The notes under the pieces are model-generated. The model was not told where the DNA came from. It saw only the letters and a program-made list of their open reading frames with translations, and ran no database searches. Below, one piece after another: positions 53,600 through 64,000 of a stretch of DNA of 64,000 nt (its first letter is position 1; the number at the start of each line of letters is the position of its first letter). Made by a program: the position numbers and the translations under genes. This DNA is from Malus domestica (lineage: Eukaryota; Streptophyta; Magnoliopsida; Rosales; Rosaceae). The DNA lies in assembly GCF_042453785.1 (NCBI RefSeq), contig NC_091662.1:377001-441000 (forward strand), in the 5' to 3' direction.

Positions 53600-53905
53600 G
53601 AACACTAATTCTAAGTGTTTGCTACTCGAATTTGCCAATGATTGGTTCTGGTATTCATGATCTTGGATGAGCAGCTTGCTTTCGCTATGCAAGTTTGCTT
53701 TACCTGAGGTTGGTTTATTACTAGAATGCTATTTGAAGGTTTGAATAACATTATTGTATTACAAATTTTATGCGGTGAAAGAAGTCATATCCTACTTCTC
53801 TTTGTTGCTAGATGGGCATTTGGGTTATGCTAAAACTATTGTAATGATGTACTACTGGAACTCAGCTCCACATACTTTCTGCAACTTTGTTCTAACCATG
53901 ACATT
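53600..53905 (+). pseudogene. Fragment of the rhodanese-like gene (intron 4 to intron 5)
   Basis: This repeats 27715-27985: TTTGCCAATGATTGGTTCTG, then GAGCAGCTTGCTTTCGCTAT, the exon 5 end CTACCTGAGGTTGG-like, and the intron 5 text ACTTTCTGCAACTTTGTTCT. Part of exon 5 is missing and an extra stretch of about 60 bases is inserted. It lies about 26 kb from the source gene. Confidence 0.75.
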
Positions 53906-53913
53906 CTTGTAAA

Positions 53914-55110
53914 GTGCCTTACCTTTTGAGAGGTTCTTTCTATCAGCACATTCTTGTCAGCCAGACTTCTTGTTCCATTCTTGTCATGGTTTATGTAAAT
54001 ACTGCTTGGTCGACGATACTATCAAAGTGTTGGGGGTAAAACTGTGGAAGGGTCCGCCCTTTGAAGATAACTTGTATTTTAATTTGCTCACGTAAAGAGT
54101 TGGGTCGTCTTGAAGATGCTGTGAAAATATATCATGTGCACAATGATTGACACCTATAGCATCATAGGTCTGTTAATAGAAGCGGAAAAACTTTATTTCA
54201 AGTTAAAATCTTCTGGAATCGTTTGTATGTAAAGCTGCTTCTTTGGAAGATGCTTGCTCTGTTCTAGACGCAATGGAAAAACAGGAGGGAATTGTGTGTT
54301 CCAGACATCTACATGTTCCGTGATATGCTCCGGATTTATCAACGATGTGGCAGGCTTGATAAGTTGAAGGACCTGTTCTATAAACTCTTCAAAAGTGGAG
54401 CGACATGGGATCAGGAAATGTACAACTGTGTCATAAACTGCTCTTCTCCTGCTTTGCCAGTCAATGAGATCTCAGAGACTTCAACGTGGTTTTGTCCCTA
54501 ATAACATAACCTTCAATGTCATGCTCAATGTATACGGGAAAGCAAAGCTTCTGAACAAAGCTAGGGAGTTGTTCAGGATGGCTCAAAAGTGCGTTTGGTT
54601 GACATGATCTCTTACAATTCTATTATAGCTGCTTACGGGCGAAATAAAGATTTCAGAAGTATGACTTCAACATTTGAAGAGATGCAGTTCAAAGGATTTT
54701 CGGTTTCCCTGGAAGCCTACAATACCATGTTGGATGCTTATTGGAAAGAAAGCCAAATGGAAAGTTTTAGAAGTGTTTTGCAGGGAATGAAAAAAAAAAA
54801 AACTCGCTTCTGACCATTACACTTACAACAATACTATGGAGAGCAAGGATGGATTGATGAAGTTGCCAGTGTGACTGAGTTGAAAGAATGCGGACTTGGA
54901 CCTGATCTGTGCAGCCATAACACGTTGATTAAGGCGTATGGAATTGCAGGAATGGTCGAAAATGCTGTCCATCTGGTCAAGGAAATGAGAGAAAATGGTT
55001 TAGAACCTGATAGGATAACCTATATCAATCTTATCGCTGCACTGCGAAGAAACGATGAATATTTGGAGGCTGTAAAATGGTCCCTGTGGATGAAGCAGAT
55101 GGGGTTGTAA
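53914..55110 (+). pseudogene. PPR gene (At4g30825-like) fragment B
   Basis: The first 160 bases repeat the end of fragment A (about 90 percent alike by eye). The sequence then runs on to the gene's 3' end. Readable pieces: MFRDMLRIYQRCGRLDKLKD, WDQEMYNCVINC, VDMISYNSIIAAYGRNKDF, GFSVSLEAYNTMLDAYWKES, CGLGPDLCSHNTLIKAYGIA, LRRNDEYLEAVKWSLWMKQM and the stop at 55110. They are spread over different frames with stops between, so it is a pseudogene. The end matches the At4g30825 C-terminus from memory. The overlap with fragment A shows two copies rather than one gene simply split. Confidence 0.85.
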
Positions 55111-56013
55111 AGTTTACAATGCTGATGTGAGCCTCCCAACTCCTGATTAAGATCTGGCTCATAAATAAATGAAACCTGCTTTTGTTGATTTGAGATATTT
55201 CTTCAGCATTCTTACAACTTTACAAGCAGTGAGGTTTTAAGGGGTAGCATATTTTTCTTCTGTATCTCCTTAGGGTTCTGGTCAAAACTCAAATGAAGTG
55301 AACGGTCCTCTCTCGGAGGCCTGTTCTGTATGTGCAGGACAATCTTTGCTTAACAACAGCCAAGTATCGCTACTGCCGGTGCTGGAGAAACTTATGCTTG
55401 TACTCAGTAATACAAAGTGATGCGCAAAATACGACTCCAAACACGATGAACCGAACTATTGATAAATTTATTTCATTTCTTTACAGCTCTTGCTCACAAA
55501 TTTGCAAGAACTTCCATTGGCAAAGTGTACATGTATCATGTATGTCTAAAGAATGATCTTTTCTCCTCCTACTCTGATACCGATAAAACATATGTTAATA
55601 TGTTATACGTTGGAATACAATGAAAAGAAGCATACGTGACTTGAGCACCACTAAGATGACCTCCTACGCTGGCTGCTGCTTCGTATCTGCTTCTCTTGAC
55701 TTCTATATCAGAGAATACAACCTTGAATTTCTGTAGAAGAGTCGCGCTTTCTGTACATGGGTAAAATGAACCAGATCGTTAACACTGCAGATGATCGATA
55801 CCCATGAGAATCGTGTAGACTCGCTGATCGTGGGAAATCAAAGTTTGTCCTTCGTCTTTCACAAAAGCAACCTTAGGTTTTCGTTTCCCACTTCACGTTT
55901 AAATGCATACACGAATGAACTCTTACTACAGCTTCTCGGTCATTCCAGGAGTGGCATCTGATACGTGTGGCAATGTTTTTCGAACATCGTTATCACTGCT
56001 TGCTGCTCACGTT
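55111..56013. other. Spacer: 3' flank of PPR fragment B and RPOTp 3' UTR
   Basis: The left part is probably the old PPR 3' UTR and the right part the RPOTp 3' UTR (minus). Short frames at 55332-55556 and 55903-56103 have no family features; the latter is antisense to the last RPOTp exon. Confidence 0.45.
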
Positions 56014-59000
56014 TCAGTTGAAAAAGTATGGAGATTCCAGAACCTCTTGCAAGTCGAAGTCACCTCTTTCTGGGAGGGGAGGGAATGTCAACGCTGGATA
56101 TGATGCTTGGAAGCTTTCTAGCAACTGGGAACAGGCAGAGTTATTATGAAGTCAATGGAAATAAACATGCAATTTAATTCAGGATGGGCTGCTGAGAGGA
56201 AAGTTTCTACTTACATTTTCAAGTATCGGCATGCTATAGAGCTCTATAAACTTTTCCCGAAGTATCTCGTTCATTTGGTCTACGTCACATGCATGAGTCC
56301 AGAAGGAGTCATGTACCCCTACAAACATTTTTTTAACATGCATGTGAGAACTTAAACATATTTCAACATGTGAGTGAGAAGTAAACCAGTAGAGTTAAAG
56401 ACCAGACTACTGAGACAAACCTGCAAAACGCAGGCCCGCGTCCCTGCAGGCAAGTGCAGTCATCATCATGTGTGAACCGTCAAGTGAGTGAACAAAATTT
56501 GGAGGAAATGCAGTCCTTTGTTTTCTAACATCTATCTGTAATAGACAAATGTTAACTCTGCAACAATTCATATAACATTTAAGGAAAGAGAACATTGAGT
56601 AAGCAGCGCTTACCAAGTTACTCTCCCGCTGCAAGGCTAAAACCTGAAGGGATGTTCTTATCTGCAACTCCAAGGAGGGATTAGTTACTAAATTGTCACT
56701 ACAAAATTAATAAATTAAAACTTTAGCCCCATCAGTAGCAACATGGAAAGAAGAAACGATGCATGAATGCAATAGTAGATGCAATCATGCAACATATCCT
56801 GACATTCTGTACTAAACAATTTCATCTGAAATGGAATTTTTCCAGATAATGGTTTGCGGTGTTTGCCTGTTGATGTAAATTTAATATTTAACTAAGCTGC
56901 CAAACTTACAAGATGTCGTTCATTTTTACAGTAGGGTTGCACAACAGGAAGACCTAGAGGAGTAGTCCAACGCACAGGTTGATTTTCTGAAGCAATCACC
57001 TGCAAAAGTTTGATGACTCAACTTATCTACCAGGCCTATCATTTAGCGTCCAGAACATGACCCAAGAAAAAAAGTAACCGCACCTTGGCACAATCACCGA
57101 GCCAGCCCATTATACCACGTGCAGCTTGGAATATCTCACCAAGGGCAGCCAAAGTAACCTGTGGAAAATATGAAAAATTAGAAGGTATGATCTAGATACA
57201 AAAGTTAATGTTTTTCTTTATAAGAAAGCAGCTTATGTTTTTCTTTAGAACCTAAACTGGCCAAGGAGAATAACATGAGGTAATCATCTTTAAATCTAAC
57301 ATATTAAATCGGCAAACCATGCATTGCATTTGCATGTTAATTATCAATTAATTATCCAAATGAGGAAATCAAAGAAACGTCTATACGGTTAAATCTTGAT
57401 CCACAAATATTTGGTCGCAGGTACACTAAGGTGGCTATTTGCTTACTTTAGCAGCATAGCAAGCTGCAGTGAAAAGTAGTCTATCGTCTGTAATAAGACC
57501 CTTCTCCTCTAATCTTCTTTTTATTTGTTCGCGTGCCCCAACGTAAGTAACTCCATACACTGAAGTCATGACAGTCTGTTTCACCAATTTCCGGTCAATC
57601 TGAAAGATTCCAAAACCATAGATTGTTAATTTCATAAATATGCAATTATGCATACAGACTTTTATAATCTATAAGCACTATATACATTCTCGCATGCAGA
57701 ATTACATAACTAAAGAAATCCACATTTAATAAGTAGAAAAACTCATTTAGACAGCATATTGCAACTTTGAACTCCAGAGGAAGCAAGGAAGATCAACCTG
57801 ATTAACTAAGACTCGGGCTAATAAAGCATTTGGGCTTGTAGTCGGATCCTTATTGCTGTCTCTTTCCATAATCTCATGTACCCTGACAACATATAGATAT
57901 AGAAGATAAGTGTTAGTCATGTTACCTCTTCATCTAATATTTTTTCACCTCGTGGCACTATTCTCTCGTATTTTTATGCTTGTCGCACATCTAAAAGGAA
58001 GAAAAACCTAATGAGTAAAATGTGGAAATTTAATATACCTTGCAGCAATTTCTGAGTAAACATCGGCAGGTTTCTCTCCAGCTACTAAGTTGACTGCAGC
58101 TGCTTCCAACTGAGAATATCACAGCAATTCAAATCAACAACAAAGCAAAACTTTTACATAAAATAAAAGTAAGAAAATAAGTTCCTATATTATATTATAT
58201 ATAACAGAACACTGAATGTTTCGACCCCAGAACAAATAGTAAATGAGGAAAACTTAAGAAAATCTGCATGTAAAAAGCCCTTTACAATCAAATTTTCTAG
58301 ATAATGACGTCTATAGTTCATTTACTACAAAAGTAGAATAAATAAGCAGAACAAATAATGGAGTACAAGAAAATTAGAGTGCAGTAACATGAAGATGTAA
58401 ACAGAAAACTTATATCAATGAGGATAAAGCCAACTTACACTATCTCTTCCCAAGGCTGCATAGTGCTGTAAGCCATTGCATGAACCATCCTAGAAAATTG
58501 AAAGCTCATCAATGAAATATAAATGGAAAAATTAAAAATAAATTATCATTTGACCCACACAAATAGGTTAAAAAATTCTTATCATTTGCATAAACTTTTG
58601 AAAATATATGGTTTTGAGTATTAGATAATCCTAAACAAACTTGCATAAACTACGGTATATCTTTTTGCCACTCTAACGACTAAGAAAGCAATTTACCTGG
58701 TGGATGGGCAAATGAGAAATGACAGTATGTGGTGATGGGCTATTTAACGCTTCTGACAGATTGATACAAGCCGCTAGGCACTGTAAAGGATCTTCAGCTG
58801 TTAACCACCATCGGTTTCCATTTACAGGGTTTGTTGCTGAATCAAATATATCATCAATGTGATGATCCACAAATGCATGCCGTTCCTCATACGAAAGCTT
58901 TTCAACACCGCCCGCATAAAGGTTTGCTAAATGAATCTTCAGCCAACGTAAACCAGACTTCCCTAATGGTCGTCCTTCAGCAAATTCAAGGACTCCTCGA

Positions 59001-62000
59001 CAGAGATCAGAACTCAAATGATTTAAATGTGGATGCATTGGGTATGCTCGGCCTCGAAAATCAAGATTGTGAGGATAATAAAAGCCTTCCTCATCCTTCA
59101 TCTTGCGAGCAACCTATTTCAGAATCAGTTCACTCAATATTATTTCTCACAAAGTGAAATCTAAAGGTGGTGACCATATAAAATTGCAAAATAACACAAT
59201 AAAATATCATAAACATTTTATCAATAAATAAAATACTATCTAATCAGATGGGGACCTTACAGAGAGCTTAAGTTCTGTGTCACATCGCAGAGAATGCCTT
59301 TCTTGGTTAATCTTCTTTGCTTTTCTTACACTCCATTTCCATTCCTGAATTTCTGTTAAACCCTCAAGCGGTGGTTTATCTGGCACTGGAACCTACAATC
59401 CCATAAGGATATTTAAGCCAGATGAAATTTAAAAGCAAAATCCAAACAAAATGATGTCAACAAACCCAAAATATGTTGCTGTAACGAAAATCCACCAACA
59501 AAACCAGTAAACTCTACTGACAAGGGAAGTAACTACATTATTCTAACTCTAGTTTCTTTCTTTTTCTTGGATCATTGTAGCTCGAGGCAGATATATCAGG
59601 ACTAATTTGTTATTTGACAGAAAGTTATACATCATCCAATTAAGTTACGCTAAAATTTTCACAAAAGAGAAACAAGAGCTATCCCACATTGGGGTCCTGG
59701 CACCGTATAGGTGCTCATACTTTATACTAATGCTATGGCCGTTAGATTCATAGGTTTATCTCTGGACAATATAGTAACACAAAGGTAGAATAAAAGGTAG
59801 AATACAAACAAGTTCTTAATAAATTCAAGAGATCATTATGTGCTCACATCTTCACGATCAACCAGGCCTGCAATGTTGCCACCTCTAGCCCAGATGCTCT
59901 CCACCACGTTAAGTACTTTTTTATTCACCCTCCATTTGGTACTTCCAAGCATATCTAGGGCCTGCACATGCCATCAAAAGTGAATATCATTTTCACATGT
60001 GTAAGAGAAAGTACATGTTAAAGAACTAGAATAGATCATTGTTTGCCTCTATGCACAGGGAAAGTTCAGTTCATGATCTATTGTTCCATCACAGATAACT
60101 ACTAATGGTTGCACCCAGTATTCTCGGTCACTAATCCATCAGAAAGGGGCAGTGACAGGAACAATGAGAATGGAACTCTAATTTAGCATCTCACCAAGTC
60201 TTAACTAGATAACTGAGCAAAAGCTCTGGTCTTGACCTATTATACAAGGGAAACATAGAATGGAACTCTAATTTATGTACCTCGAATACTTTCTGCATCT
60301 GCTTTCCAGAAATATTCCTCATTGTATCTACCTGCTTCCTAGATCCATGAGTACGCATGACATAAGAAGGTAGGAACAAGTGACCACCCTTATCATACCT
60401 GCAAAGATTTAGATTTTATGGGCATCTGAGTGCAGGCTTCTGATTTGTTTGACATTTTACTAGCCAAAAGTCAACTTGAATAAGATTTCGATTATTTCTT
60501 AACCGCATTCCTGCTAAAGAAACAAAACGAGAACATGCTAAATGAATTTCATATACTGTATCTCATACCCTTTCCACTTTCTGGGAGGCACCAACATTGG
60601 CACATAAGGAATCAACATATGTTTAGCCTGTAAAGAAACAAAGGCATAAATAGCTGGAGCGCACAGATATGTCCAATGTAAAAATGTAAAGAAACAAGTT
60701 GCAAACTGATTTCAAGTGTACTGAACAAGTAAACAGAAACAAAGGAAATATATCTCAACTTACAGTTTTATCAAGCCCAGTAAGAACTAGGGGATCACAT
60801 TCTATAACTCCATAATTCTTCACAAGTTTCTGCCTATAAGGACCAAAAGAAGTTACATTATAACAAAGGAATAGTGGTAGAGTTTAAGGTATATGAATGG
60901 TTATCCTTTACGAAAATACATAGGTGTCCATATCACCACAAAAGTTCTTCATATTCGGATACTTCAACTAGTTGCAGAGGCAAATACCATGATAAAGTCT
61001 TACCCTGGAGTTTTTGCTGCAGCCTTAAATCTGTGCCTAAAGGCCGGTCTAACATCAGGTGGACCATCAGCCAACTGGTTAAGTGGAGGTTGTACGTAAG
61101 CTGTTTCTGTTAATAATTCTATCAGACGACTTCCCAGCTGCAAAATCACATTGCATAAAAAACCCAAAAATAAAAATGGGCACCCACAATATATTATGTA
61201 ATCTAAAATATAAAAAACGCTTCCTCATACTGAGAAAAAAAAATTCTGAAAGCAACAAACCTTAGCCTGTGTATCACGACCCCAGGGTTTAAATTCTTCT
61301 TTTACCAAGAGTTTTTGCACCTCCCTCAGTCTTTTTCTTTTAATTAAAACATTAACACGTTTCCGCAGTATCTCCTTCTCCTTAATCAGACTGTCTTCAT
61401 CAGCAACGGCAGTCTTCTTTCTCTGGAAATTTTTGGTTTTCTCCAAGAAACTGTGAATCCTAACCTGAATTGTAAGGTAACAATATATGATATTTCAACT
61501 TTAATTCCGTGATATCGTTGACAGTGATTACAAACAAGGAAATTTTGATGAAAAGCTATTGCATGAAATTTGCAAAAGGTTCCCTTTCTCTTAACTGAAG
61601 TTCCTCAATTACAAGTCTTAATAAAACAGCTGAGCAAAGTCATTTTCTTTTCAAAACAAATCAATAAATGAGCTAATCAGTATGCTTAATTCCAAAACTT
61701 GTCCATACATAAACAAGAAATCCCGATTATCATAACAACATTTCATGAGTGTAATATCCTTAAAGTTTAAACCTTTAGCTTTTATAGTGCACATCATCTC
61801 GCATTAACTTAGGGTGCATTTGAAAACCAATACATATCATATCATCATCGAAAATTCGAAACACACACAAAAGATTAGGAATTAGAACTCACCTCCTGCT
61901 CAATGGCCATCCCAATATGAACAGCAGCTTGAACAACCTGCACACACCCATCTTGATTCCCCACCATAACCAAGCCCATCATCTTATGCATAACAATCAG

Positions 62001-62666
62001 CGCCATCTTATCCGGCGGGAGCAAATCAATGTGCGGCGCAAACGCCGCCTTGTGCTTCTTCGTTTGCTGCACCTGCTGCTCCCTCGCAATCGCCTCCCTC
62101 AGCGGCTCAAACCACCCCAAAAACAAGGTCTTCACGTACGGCAAGCTCGGAGCCAGCTTCTTCTCCCGCATTACTCGCTCCAAATCCTTGTACTCCTCCA
62201 CCATTCTCTCCCACGCCTCCGTCTCCGCCTTTATCTGCCGCCGCCGAAGCAAATTATACTTCCGCCGGTCGATTTCCTTCGACTCCAATTTCAACTCCTG
62301 GTTGGCCTTCTTGTACATGCCTTTCAGAAAGAGTGCGGCAATCCACGGCGGGTCCTGGATAAAAATCCTGGGCGCCGATTCCTCGGGCGTAATTAGGTGA
62401 AATTCTCTGATGGGTAGCTGTAAATTCATCGAATTTTCGACGAGATTGTCTTGGACGGAGTCTCGGACCAGGTGGGAGAGGACCGGTTCGGGAGGGGGCT
62501 TGAGGCTGAGGGGGAAAGGAGTGGAGGAAGAGAGCGAGGGCTTGAAGAAGAGGCGGTTGGAGGCTGAGCTGAAGAGGAACTTGTGGCTCAGCTTCGGCGG
62601 TTTCCGCCATGTGGAGCTGTACGTTTGAGCCTGCGGGCTTGGAGAGAAGGAGGCTGTGGAAGCCAT
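56014..62666 (-). CDS. RPOT3: Plastid phage-type RNA polymerase RPOTp (RpoT;3)
   Basis: Nineteen exons in gene order: 62666-61893, 61464-61261, 61137-61004, 60833-60764, 60627-60569, 60398-60281, 59961-59848, 59392-59261, 59113-58697, 58489-58439, 58109-58039, 57882-57798, 57599-57447, 57158-57084, 56999-56910, 56661-56614, 56535-56421, 56318-56215 and 56124-56014. They total 2,925 nt, 974 residues, against about 993 in Arabidopsis RPOTp. T7-type palm and finger motifs are present: [79 protein letters not shown], and the family end SPYFFN. The Ser/Pro-rich N-terminus fits a plastid transit peptide. It transcribes plastid housekeeping genes as the nuclear-encoded polymerase. The gene is intact. 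Confidence 0.94.
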
Positions 62667-63469
62667 TTTTGAGAGAGAGAGAGTGAGAGCGAGACGCTGC
62701 TCTGGAAGAAGATGAAACCTCGCTTAAACCTTTCTGTTGTCCATTTTCGGGATATTTTACCCAACAAAAATAAAGTACGTTAATATTTTGGTGGCAAAAA
62801 AAAAAAAAAAAGTCCGCCCAATACCTTTAGAAGCCCAAAAGGCCCACGCACCGATAATTTGAAAAGCTCAAAAGGCCCATATTCCATACATGCGGACTGG
62901 GCCCAGACTTGAAGTCAACAAACATAATATGAGGACATGTTTGAGAAGCATTAGTTCGAACGAAGTTTCCCACGATTTAATGATTACTCTACTTAACCAT
63001 CTGTACAAAGATTAGTCGAGTAATTAACGTCTTAATCAAATCTGGCTTTGTCTAAAACCAGACCGAACTCCATTAACCAACTTGCTTGTGTGCCAACCAC
63101 CGAGACAGATTTGATGGTCGTTGCTACTTTCCGATCAGGTAAAGTTTGGAACTCGGGGTACTTGAGTTACAAGCTTTGTCTAAAACCTCATACTACAAAT
63201 GCTTCAAAGAATGTCTTTGATCACTCATAAAATCAGTAGGTCTAGCGACACTCGTCTTCGCTTGGTTTGAAGTACATGATTCAGCTCACATGAATGCGAG
63301 GATAATATATACATTGAGTTCGATATTAAGGTGTGGCTGAATTTATAAGCACATATCTTTGTATATATTTTGACACAAGAAGAGAGAGAGATATATATCA
63401 ACATAACTTTTTTATAAATTTTCAACAAAAAATTAAAAAAAATCACCAAAAAGACACTAGTTAAAACAT
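62667..63469. other. RPOTp promoter and spacer
   Basis: GGCCCA (TGGGCC on the gene strand) occurs at 62841-62846 and 62874-62879, and GGGCCC near 62899. Such site II motifs are common in plant genes for organelle and ribosome proteins. A GA run lies just upstream of the ATG (62671-62684) and an A-run at 62798-62812. The rest shows no gene. Confidence 0.5.
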
Positions 63470-63755
63470 GTTTTTATTGGCTGTTAAGTGGCGTTTTAGT
63501 CAAAATTGGTTAAGGTTGTTTGGACATGTAAATCGAAGACTTACAGATGCTCCGGTTAGAAAATGCGATTATGAGACAGAGGTCAAGGCAAAACGGGTAG
63601 AGGAAAAACTAGAAAGACTTAGAAAGAGACTTTAAGAAAAAACATGGAATTCTTGGAGCTAACAGAAGATCTGTCACAAAATTGAATGCGATGGCGTTCT
63701 AGGATTCATACAGTCGACCCCACTTAGTGAGAAAAGGCTTGTTGTTGTTGTACTA
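63470..63755 (+). mobile_element. 3' end of an L1-type LINE
   Basis: The reading RWFGHV-type text (LFGHVNRRLTDAPVRKCDYE) and then TEVKAKRVEEKLERLRKRL is the usual C-terminus of plant LINE reverse-transcriptase ORF2 (GHVxRRPTDAPVRRCDY). It is followed by a HIADPTQWGK-like remnant (TCGACCCCACTTAGTGAGAA) and the TTGTTGTTGTTG tail typical of these elements. Stops and length changes interrupt it. It is a 5'-truncated, inactive copy. Confidence 0.8.
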
Positions 63756-64000
63756 AAGTTATGTGTTTCTATGTATGTATTAATATCATATACCCTTTGA
63801 TGTCGTCGAACCAAGTGAAAAATATGCTTAAACAGGTAGTTTGTGTACGGCTTCTTGTCTGTTTAGTCTAGTTACCACGCTGGTTGCATATTTGTAGAAA
63901 CTTTTGAGTTGTTTATTTGTGTTGGTGGCATCCTGCTGCCTGCGTGTTAAATATGCTGTATAAATGCATCACCCAAACACGTACTTAACACATCAGCTTC
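63756..64000. other. Sequence after the LINE tail
   Basis: AT-rich sequence to the window end. No gene is seen. Confidence 0.4.

Noticed and set aside
61917-62400. Plus-strand frames with Leu/Arg/His-rich or Ser-rich text
   Set aside because: They are antisense to the first RPOTp exon and reflect its base composition.

Overview
This is a 64-kb piece of a plant nuclear genome, most likely a Rosaceae of the apple/pear group (Malus/Pyrus). The genes have many short AT-rich introns and plant-only products (a SAC9 phosphatase with a WW domain, a phage-type plastid RNA polymerase, MPK6, an AOP-like dioxygenase). The intergenic DNA is full of small inverted-repeat elements. One of them, at 20,446-20,607, I recognise from memory as a very common apple-type MITE.

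Layout. The left 30 kb is gene-dense and mostly intact: the 3' end of a FAM133-like Ser/Arg/Lys-rich protein (+), MPK6 (-), a relic resembling a heavy-metal-associated isoprenylated protein tail (+), a small predicted thylakoid-lumen protein (-), ribosomal protein L5 (-), an AOP-like 2-oxoglutarate dioxygenase (+), SAC9 (-, 13 exons), and a large plastid rhodanese-like protein (+, 13 exons, two GC-AG introns, an early stop that removes a still-readable tail). Exon boundaries were placed by hand from splice sites, reading phase and remembered homologues. The coding lengths close in frame at 403 aa (MPK6), 302 aa (L5), 317 aa (dioxygenase), 1,635 aa (SAC9), 637 aa (rhodanese-like) and 974 aa (RPOTp).

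From 30 to 55 kb the window changes character. There are degraded duplicates of the rhodanese-like gene, a Kelch-like gene with a frame break near its end, a 707-bp Harbinger-type MITE with TTA target duplications, other MITEs, and a fossil LTR-retroelement zone. Two very large palindromes lie here (42.6-45.3 kb with 1.3-kb arms, and 48.0-53.4 kb with 2.6-2.7-kb arms). Between and beside them lie pseudogene pieces of MAT1 (CDK-activating-kinase assembly factor) and of a PPR gene like At4g30825. Those two genes are neighbours in Arabidopsis (At4g30820/At4g30825), so this looks like a decayed syntenic block that was duplicated, scrambled and then hit by foldback elements. Pieces of MAT1, of the rhodanese-like gene and of the Kelch-like gene recur at separate places.

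The right end carries an intact 19-exon gene for the plastid phage-type RNA polymerase RPOTp (-), with TGGGCC site II motifs upstream, and then the 3' end of a LINE.

The genes do not form a single pathway. Several serve plastids (rhodanese-like, lumen protein, RPOTp, and the PPR ancestor). The part most worth a second look is the 42-55 kb palindrome and pseudogene region, whose long inverted arms contain exon-like pieces and could give hairpin RNAs if transcribed.
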